DNA from: a bacterium
GTDB taxonomy: Bacteria; Vulcanimicrobiota; Xenobia; Xenobiales; Xenobiaceae
Direction of reading: 5' to 3'
NCBI GenBank assembly: GCA_017444165.1
Contig: JAFSXH010000010.1
Coordinates: 1-12,785 of the forward strand
DNA length: 12,785 nucleotides
A program made the translations under genes and the position numbers. How positions within the stretch are numbered: the stretch's first letter is position 1; each line of letters starts with the position of its first letter. Below are positions 5,367 through 12,785 of the stretch, one piece after another. The notes under the pieces were generated by a model that saw only the letters and a program-made list of their open reading frames with translations, did no database searches and was not told where the DNA came from.

Positions 5367-7959
5367 TCGGATCCTCTAAATTTTCGTAAAAATCGTCATA
5401 AGTGTCCTCAATGGAAACGACATCTTCATCATCTTCAGCAGAACCCGCAGAGATTAAGAGCTCTTCCTCATCGATGTTTGGCTCGTCATCTTCAATATCT
5501 TTATCGACTACGTAAGCCAAACCGCTGACCTCATCGCCCTCACCAACATTAATAACCTTAACTCCGCTGGAAGGACGGCGCAAAGTGCGTATACCTTTAA
5601 CAGCCATACGCATAACGACACCGTTTTTAGTAGAGATCATGAGCTGATCCTCTGGATCTATGACAATGGCTGCCACTACAGGGCCAGTCTTTTTAGTGAC
5701 ATTAATACCGACCACTCCCATACCACGACGACCTTTGACGATAAATTCGCTGAGGTTCATGCGTTTACCAAAGCCGTTCTTTGTAACTATGAAGAGCTGT
5801 TTGCCGTGAGTATCCGAACCAACACCAGCAATATTATCGCCCTCTTTTAAGTTAATAGTCTTGACACCTAAAGAAGCTCGTCCTTGCAAAGTTACAGAAG
5901 ATTCATTAAAGCGCAAGACCTTGCCATTGGCACTGATTAAAAATACCGAAGAATCTTTGGGGAACATATCTCCCTGGCCACTCTGAATTAAACCAGATGT
6001 TGAATAAAATGCGGTAAAAAGTTCATCCCCTTCCATCACACGCAGAGCTTTTTTGCCCTTACTAGGCACACTGGCATATTCACTTAGAGCCGTGCGCTTG
6101 ACATAACCTCGACGCGTGACTGTAATGATACTACCCTCTTTAGTTGTAGCCAACATAGGGATCACAACAACAATCTTTTCATCAGCCGAAAGATTTAACA
6201 AATTCACCAGAGCCGTTCCCATAGAGACACGTTTACTGTTAGGCAATTCGTAAACTTTCAACTTGTAAACCCTAGCTTTATTGCTAAAGAAGAGCAAATT
6301 GTCATGATTTTTACAGGTGAAAAGCTGATTTAAACTATCACCATCTCTAAGTTTTAAACCGTTGCGCCCTCTGCCACCACGAGCCTGGGCGCGATATTCA
6401 GAGAGACTAACCCTTTTGATATAGCCTTTATTTGAGAGTGTAACGACCATCTGATCATTACTGATCATGTCTTCCATATTGATATTTTCGCCTTCAGAAG
6501 CCATGATAGCCGTACGGCGCATATCGCCATAACGAGCCCTCAATTTTAAAAGCTCTTCACGAATAACGCCATCTAATTTGTGTTCATCAGCTAAAAGGGA
6601 TCGACAATAATCGATATTCTTCAGCAATTCGGCGTGCTCTTGAGAGAACTTTTCATACTCAAAACCCGTCAATCTCTGCAGGCGCATCTCTAAAATGGCT
6701 CGAGCCTGAATTTGAGTAAAATCGTACCTCTCCCGCAAAAGAACTTCAGCACTATCTGCATCGGCAGAATTTTCGATTATCTCTATAATCTCATCGATAT
6801 GCTCTAAAGATTTTAGTATAGCCTGGACGATATGATCGCGAGCAAGAGCCTTATCTAACTCGTACTGAGTCCTTCTGGCCACTACCTCGCGCCGATGGGC
6901 AACGTAATTAGCTACAATGTCCCTAAGGGTCAACACTTTAGGAACATCATTGACCAAAGCCAACAAAGTAGCTCCGTAATTGCACTGCAAGCGCGTATGA
7001 TTTAAAAGACGATTGAGAACGACCTTGGCACTGGCGTTATTAGCCAGCTCGATAACTATGCGCATACCTTTGCGGCTCGACTCATCGCGCAGATCGGTTA
7101 TACCCGTGATAACTCCACTGTTTACCTTAGTGGCAATCTCTTCCACTAAACGCGCTTTATTGACCTGGAAAGGTATTTCAGTGACAATTATCGCTTGTTT
7201 ACCAGGACGAACCTCCTCAACAGAGGTGACAGAGCGAACCTTAATACTCCCCTTACCCGTCGTATAAGCGTCTTTTATGCCGCTCTGACCGCAAATAATC
7301 GCACCTGTAGGAAAGTCTGGCCCTGGAATATACTCCATTAAACCTTCGGAAGTGATACTTTCATCCTCTAAGTAAGCCAAAACACCATTGACGACCTCGC
7401 CCAAATTGTGCGGCGGGATCTTTGTAGCCATACCTACAGCAATGCCCTCAGATCCGTTCAAAAGCAAATTAGGCAATAGTGCTGGCAAAACTACTGGCTC
7501 TTTAGTGGAATTGTCAAAATTGGGCCGCCAATCTACAGTATCTTTACCTAAATCGCGAATCATCTCCATGGAGATAGGGGCCAATTTTGCCTCAGTATAA
7601 CGCATATGCGCAGGCGGATCACCATCAACAGAGCCAAAGTTACCTTGCGGGGCCACTAAAGGATAACGCATATTGAACGGTTGTGCCAAACGCACCATAG
7701 CATCGTAAACGGAAGCGTCACCGTGTGGATGATAACGAGCTAAAACATTACCTACAGCCGAAGCCGATTTGCGGAACTTCTTGTCGGGAGTAATGCGCTC
7801 CTCAAACATTGTATAAAGAATGCGCCTGTGTACAGGCTTAAAACCATCACGCACATCGGGCAGAGCTCTAGCCACAATTACACTCATAGCGTAATCGACA
7901 TAAGCCTCTTTCATGCCGCTCTCAATAGCGATAGGGACTATCTGATGTCTATCTTCCAT
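5356..7959 (-). CDS. gyrA: DNA gyrase subunit A, full length (gyrA2)
   Basis: GyrA forms the DNA breakage-reunion core of gyrase with GyrB and introduces negative supercoils. The 867 residues are close to E. coli GyrA (875). The breakage-reunion domain spans about 1-490, with the catalytic tyrosine at 121 in MRYTEA. The C-terminal wrapping domain follows, with six recognisable beta-pinwheel blades starting near 505, 554, 611, 672, 722 and 772. The GyrA box is QARGGRG (525-531), a variant of the usual QRRGGRG. The last 47 residues hold 21 Asp/Glu and no Lys/Arg, an acidic tail as in other GyrAs. Residue 82 is Ala where E. coli has Ser83. AAGGAAG lies six bases before the ATG. It follows gyrA1 after a 76-base gap and overlaps whiA. 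The GyrA box and pinwheel make it the true supercoiling subunit rather than ParC. Confidence 0.95.
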   Translation of the reverse strand: MEDRHQIVPIAIESGMKEAYVDYAMSVIVARALPDVRDGFKPVHRRILYTMFEERITPDKKFRKSASAVGNVLARYHPHGDASVYDAMVRLAQPFNMRYPLVAPQGNFGSVDGDPPAHMRYTEAKLAPISMEMIRDLGKDTVDWRPNFDNSTKEPVVLPALLPNLLLNGSEGIAVGMATKIPPHNLGEVVNGVLAYLEDESITSEGLMEYIPGPDFPTGAIICGQSGIKDAYTTGKGSIKVRSVTSVEEVRPGKQAIIVTEIPFQVNKARLVEEIATKVNSGVITGITDLRDESSRKGMRIVIELANNASAKVVLNRLLNHTRLQCNYGATLLALVNDVPKVLTLRDIVANYVAHRREVVARRTQYELDKALARDHIVQAILKSLEHIDEIIEIIENSADADSAEVLLRERYDFTQIQARAILEMRLQRLTGFEYEKFSQEHAELLKNIDYCRSLLADEHKLDGVIREELLKLRARYGDMRRTAIMASEGENINMEDMISNDQMVVTLSNKGYIKRVSLSEYRAQARGGRGRNGLKLRDGDSLNQLFTCKNHDNLLFFSNKARVYKLKVYELPNSKRVSMGTALVNLLNLSADEKIVVVIPMLATTKEGSIITVTRRGYVKRTALSEYASVPSKGKKALRVMEGDELFTAFYSTSGLIQSGQGDMFPKDSSVFLISANGKVLRFNESSVTLQGRASLGVKTINLKEGDNIAGVGSDTHGKQLFIVTKNGFGKRMNLSEFIVKGRRGMGVVGINVTKKTGPVVAAIVIDPEDQLMISTKNGVVMRMAVKGIRTLRRPSSGVKVINVGEGDEVSGLAYVVDKDIEDDEPNIDEEELLISAGSAEDDEDVVSIEDTYDDFYENLEDPSGI

Positions 7960-8035
7960 AAAGATCTTCCTTAATTAAATAACAAATTAAAATCCCAACC
8001 ATCTGAGCAATCGCTTGAAGAAACTAGTACCTCTC
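7960..8035 (-). other. 76-base gap between gyrA1 and gyrA2, open in alternative frames
   Basis: This is the widest spacing inside the leftward operon. It contains the gyrA2 ribosome site (7966-7972) but no convincing hairpin, promoter or terminator. Two frames that are open across the GC-rich 3' end of gyrA1 continue into it. The +1 frame ends at TAA 7987-7989 with the sequence GTSFFKRLLRWLGF. The +2 frame ends at TAA 7971-7973, which partly overlaps the gyrA2 ribosome site. It may be the former coding end of gyrA1. Confidence 0.4.
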
Positions 8036-9631
8036 CTAGTCCTCCTCGACCGCCTCCGAGTACTCCTCCGAGTCGTAACTCTCCATCTCTTGCGCCGACG
8101 AGTCCTCCGAGGAGAAAACAAGCCCTTCAGCCCCTTCACTATCTTCCAGATCATCTGAAGGATCACCATTAAATTCGATAATTCTGGTTCTGCGCTCATC
8201 TTTATAACGACTCTTTATCTCTTCTAATTCCGTAATAATGACTCGCTTCATACTCTCACTGTTAGCGAGAAGATCTTCTAAGTAAGCAATATTCCTGAGC
8301 AAATCTTCTTTCTCTTCCTCAAGTTTATTGCGCTCTAAATGGGTCAAACGCTGTAAGCGCATCTCCAAAATAGCCTGAACCTGTTTATCACTAAATTGCC
8401 ATCTATCTTGCAACTTATTCTTAGCAACCTCGACATTAGGTGAGGTCTTAATAACTTGAATTATATCGTGTATGTAAAGGAGGGCTTTTAATAATCCCTC
8501 AACGATATGTAAACGAGCCTTGGCTTTAGCTAAATCGTACTCTGTGCGCCTGGTGACGACCTGCCAACGGTGTTGCAAAAAGGCCTCTATCGCCTCTTTG
8601 AGCGTCAGCACTTTAGGTACATTATCGACTAAAGCCAACATGATAATGCCGTAAGTGACCTGTAAATATGTGTAAGTTAAAAGCTCTTTTTCTACAATGT
8701 CAGGATCAACTTTTTTCTTCAGTTCGAAAACTATACGTATACCCTTACGATTAGATTCATCGCGCAGGTCGTGTATACCGTTAATCTTCTTCTCTTTGAT
8801 GGCTTGAGCGGCCCTTTCCACTAGGTTGGCCTTGTTCACCATATAGGGGATCTCATCAATAACTACGGCTGTACGCCCGCTGATCTCTTCCCTGTGCCAG
8901 AGTGAACGGACCAAAATGCGCCCCCTACCCGTCTTGTAAGCCTCTCTAATTCCGTGTGTACCGACGATAAAACCGCCTGTAGGAAAATCTGGCCCCTGGA
9001 TATGTTCCATTAACCCTTCTAAGGTAATTTCAGGATCATCTAGTGCGGCTACGCAAGCATCAATAACCTCCGCTAAATTGTGGGGAGGGATACGCGCCGC
9101 CATACCTACAGCGATACCTTCAGAACCATTTATGAGCAGATTGGGAATGACTAAGGGCAAAACTTTCGGCTCTTGAGTGGAGTTGTCAAAGTTGGGACTC
9201 CAATCGACTGTATCTTTGCCTATATCGCGCACCAGCTCCATAGCCATGGGGGCTAATTTAGCTTCGGTATAACGCATACTAGCAGGCGGATCGCCGTCAA
9301 CGGAGCCAAAATTACCCTGAGGCCACACCAGAGGATAGCGCAGGTTAAAAGGCTGGGCCAAACGCACCATGGCATCATAGACGGAAGCGTCACCGTGAGG
9401 ATGATAGTGGGCGATCACATTACCGACCGTAGCCGCCGATTTGCGGAATTTGCGATCAGGCGTAATATGCTCCTCAAACATAGTGTAGATAATACGCCTG
9501 TGTACAGGCTTTAGGCCATCGCGAGCATCGGGAAGGGCCCTAGCCACAATTACACTCATAGCGTAATCAACGTAAGATTCTTTCATCTCCTCTTCTATTA
9601 AAGCTGAGGATATTAAATTTTTATCTTCCAT
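8036..9631 (-). CDS. GyrA paralogue lacking the C-terminal DNA-wrapping domain (gyrA1)
   Basis: This is a type IIA topoisomerase A subunit of 531 residues, against about 870 for its neighbour. It is collinear with gyrA2 over the breakage-reunion domain. It has HYHPHGDASVYDAMVR at 75-90, the catalytic tyrosine at 121 in MRYTEA, the GPDFPTGG motif at 213-220, and the ILEMRLQRLT coiled-coil end region at 421-430. It ends where the pinwheel would begin (near 487). Residues 490-531 form an acidic tail with 18 Asp/Glu and no Lys/Arg. There is no GyrA box or blade. AGGGG, overlapping the gyrB stop, lies six bases before the ATG, so it is coupled directly to gyrB. It probably partners that GyrB as a non-supercoiling, topoisomerase IV-like enzyme, or forms heterodimers with full GyrA; this is inference. 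The last 26 codons differ sharply in base composition from the rest. Confidence 0.9.
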   Translation of the reverse strand: MEDKNLISSALIEEEMKESYVDYAMSVIVARALPDARDGLKPVHRRIIYTMFEEHITPDRKFRKSAATVGNVIAHYHPHGDASVYDAMVRLAQPFNLRYPLVWPQGNFGSVDGDPPASMRYTEAKLAPMAMELVRDIGKDTVDWSPNFDNSTQEPKVLPLVIPNLLINGSEGIAVGMAARIPPHNLAEVIDACVAALDDPEITLEGLMEHIQGPDFPTGGFIVGTHGIREAYKTGRGRILVRSLWHREEISGRTAVVIDEIPYMVNKANLVERAAQAIKEKKINGIHDLRDESNRKGIRIVFELKKKVDPDIVEKELLTYTYLQVTYGIIMLALVDNVPKVLTLKEAIEAFLQHRWQVVTRRTEYDLAKAKARLHIVEGLLKALLYIHDIIQVIKTSPNVEVAKNKLQDRWQFSDKQVQAILEMRLQRLTHLERNKLEEEKEDLLRNIAYLEDLLANSESMKRVIITELEEIKSRYKDERRTRIIEFNGDPSDDLEDSEGAEGLVFSSEDSSAQEMESYDSEEYSEAVEED

Positions 9632-9640
9632 CTTAGGCCC

Positions 9641-11644
<2,004 letters not shown>

Positions 11645-11648
11645 AAAT

Positions 11649-11936
11649 TTATTCCTCTCCTAACCTCGAACTTATTTCTTTTTCTTCTTTGTTATACTTC
11701 CATTGATCTAAAACGTAAGCTATCAGCGAACAGATGAAAGATCCCCCGCCAAATCCACACAAAAGGTAGATAAAGGTTAAACTCTCAGCGACTCCTTCCA
11801 ACTCCTCAGCTCCCCCTACAGGAGCGGGCCTACAAATGTAACCTAAAACGGCCCCTAAGATTCCGCCTATCAAAAAAGGAAGGAAGCAACCAACTAAACC
11901 AGCTCGTTCTAAATAAGATTCTCTAACTGTCACCAT
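11649..11936 (-). CDS. Small two-helix membrane protein of unknown function
   Basis: I do not recognise this family. The product has 95 residues, with two hydrophobic segments at about 13-35 and 53-75 joined by a short loop rich in Pro, Gly and Glu. The C-terminal tail is charged (QWKYNKEEKE followed by ISSRLGEE). Both helices contain glycine runs (FLIGGILGAVLG and CGFGGGSF) that could support tight helix packing. The ATG at 11934-11936 has GAGGAAG (11946-11952) nine bases upstream. A TTG at 11952-11954 would add six residues but overlaps that ribosome site, so I reject it. The stop lies four bases before gyrB, so the two are co-transcribed and probably coupled. No function can be inferred beyond membrane location. 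Confidence 0.75.
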   Translation of the reverse strand: MVTVRESYLERAGLVGCFLPFLIGGILGAVLGYICRPAPVGGAEELEGVAESLTFIYLLCGFGGGSFICSLIAYVLDQWKYNKEEKEISSRLGEE

Positions 11937-11945
11937 TGATAAATA

Positions 11946-11952
11946 CTTCCTC
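11946..11952 (-). promoter_or_regulatory. Ribosome binding site of the small membrane protein gene
   Basis: GAGGAAG on the minus strand, nine bases before the ATG at 11936, decides the start. The longer TTG start at 11954 would place this site inside the coding region and has no ribosome site of its own. Confidence 0.6.
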
Positions 11953-12008
11953 AAAAGACAAAAATATCATACATTTTAAACCTGTGGCCGCTTCTAAAGA
12001 GTCTAAAT

Positions 12009-12785
12009 TTATCCTTTTTTAAGGGTTTTATAAAGAGATATAACCTTATCAGTAACGCCATTTATAGAAAAATGGGCTTTAACGTGTTCCCTCCCTCTGC
12101 GAATCAAATCGTCTTTAAATGGCTTATCTTGCAAAATATGCAAAATATTCTGCGCGAATACTTCCACGTCCATCGAATCCACTAGCAAATTATCTTCAGC
12201 AGGCACAGCCTCAACTATCCCACTAGCTTTAACGGCGATTACTGGAAGACGAGCACTCTCCGCTTCAGCCACAACTAAACCTTGCGTCTCCGTCTGCGAA
12301 GCAAAAATAAAAGCCTCCGCCGAAGCGTAATAATCTTTAAGCTCCTCCCTCTTGCGCCAACCTAAAAAATAAGCTCTAATTCCCAATCTCTCAGCCTGTC
12401 TTTGTAAATCTGATTTAGCAGGCCCATCACCTATTAAGACAAAAGGTAAATTGTGTCCTTTATCCTTAAGATTGTGTAAAACTTTCAACAAAAAATCTAA
12501 AGATTTCTCGTAAGCTATCCTGCCAACATAAAGTAGAGGTCTTCGCTCCAGGTTTAATTCCTTACGCAAAAGTTCTTCATCACCATTTTCAAAGAGTTTT
12601 TCATCAATAGCAGTAGGAATAACGACAACATCACTTTTACATCCCTGATACTTCATCCGCTCGGCAACTTCAGCACTGGGAGAGATCACCGCTTGAGCAT
12701 TATTCCAAAAAAAATTGAGCCATTTAATTATGATCCATTTAGCAATCTTTTCAGGCAGAGGAAAATAGATCAAATATTCATCAAA
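12009..12785 (-). CDS. GT4-family glycosyltransferase, 5' end outside the window
   Basis: This is a retaining glycosyltransferase of the GT4 (GT-B fold) type that transfers a sugar from a nucleotide-sugar donor. Only the C-terminal 258 residues or so are present. The frame is open to the window edge, where it begins FDEYLIYFPLPEK. The TTG at 12771-12773 is an internal leucine codon, because the preceding residues also match the family. Visible motifs are AVISPSAEVAERM, VIPTAIDEKLF, LLYVGRIAYEKS, FVLIGDGPAK and the E-x7-E donor site in TETQGLVVAEAES. The DEYLIYFPLP stretch resembles the region after the active-site loop of diacylglycerol glucosyltransferases (TYH.YEEYLHY type). A glycolipid or cell-envelope role is thus plausible but unproven. 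It is separated from the next gene by 72 bases and may belong to a different transcription unit. Confidence 0.85.
   Translation of the reverse strand, partial: FDEYLIYFPLPEKIAKWIIIKWLNFFWNNAQAVISPSAEVAERMKYQGCKSDVVVIPTAIDEKLFENGDEELLRKELNLERRPLLYVGRIAYEKSLDFLLKVLHNLKDKGHNLPFVLIGDGPAKSDLQRQAERLGIRAYFLGWRKREELKDYYASAEAFIFASQTETQGLVVAEAESARLPVIAVKASGIVEAVPAEDNLLVDSMDVEVFAQNILHILQDKPFKDDLIRRGREHVKAHFSINGVTDKVISLYKTLKKG

Noticed and set aside
7987..8199. Arg-rich 70-residue ORF overlapping the gyrA1 3' end, as a separate gene
   Set aside because: It lies in the +1 frame of an acidic GAG/GAC-rich coding tract, which reads as Arg codons by necessity. I see no ribosome site for it. It is kept only as a frameshift or overlap observation.
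11966..11971. TATGAT (minus strand) as a -10 box for the gyrB operon
   Set aside because: No acceptable -35 hexamer lies 16-18 bases upstream, so I cannot support a promoter call even though a promoter is likely in 11937-12008.
12771..12773. TTG as the start of the glycosyltransferase
   Set aside because: The frame stays open to the window edge and the residues before it fit the family, so this is an internal Leu codon of a truncated gene.

Overview
The window looks like a chromosomal segment of a diderm Firmicute, most likely a member of the Negativicutes. The reasoning is by combination. A WhiA homologue is typical of Firmicutes and Actinobacteria. Two PilT-type pilus ATPases, a TruD and a YihY-type membrane protein also fit a diderm Firmicute. 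Base composition is moderately low in GC. The taxonomic call is an inference, not something read from a marker such as 16S.

Layout: positions 1-247 are non-coding and hold a long near-perfect inverted repeat (22-98) followed by short repeats based on ACAACGTA. truD (tRNA pseudouridine 13 synthase) runs rightward from 248 to 1285. Everything else is on the minus strand and points at truD. In transcription order (right to left) it is: a GT4-family glycosyltransferase cut by the window edge; a small two-helix membrane protein; gyrB; a short gyrA paralogue without the C-terminal wrapping domain (gyrA1); a full-length gyrA (gyrA2); whiA; two PilT-like ATPases; and a YihY-family membrane protein. 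The yihY and truD stop codons abut with no base between them. From the small membrane protein to yihY, all genes overlap or are separated by 20 bases or fewer, except for a 76-base gap between the two gyrA genes. They therefore probably form one long operon.

The most unusual part is the DNA gyrase block: one GyrB with two GyrA paralogues in tandem. Both paralogues keep the catalytic tyrosine at residue 121. The first stops at the end of the breakage-reunion domain and replaces the DNA-wrapping beta-pinwheel with a 42-residue acidic tail. Removing the pinwheel is known to turn gyrase into a conventional, topoisomerase IV-like enzyme. This locus may therefore encode two activities, or mixed GyrA heterodimers, from one GyrB. 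The last 26 codons of gyrA1 switch abruptly to G/C-ending codons and are open in all three frames, so the tail may be recent or frameshifted. Both GyrAs have alanine where E. coli GyrA has Ser83, which predicts reduced intrinsic fluoroquinolone sensitivity.

The putative operon would co-express chromosome topology (GyrB, GyrA1, GyrA2), a chromosome-associated division regulator (WhiA) and pilus retraction motors. whiA is not in the rapZ-yvcK-whiA cluster usual in Firmicutes. I see no tRNA or rRNA genes, CRISPR array, insertion sequence, prophage or convincing strong terminator.
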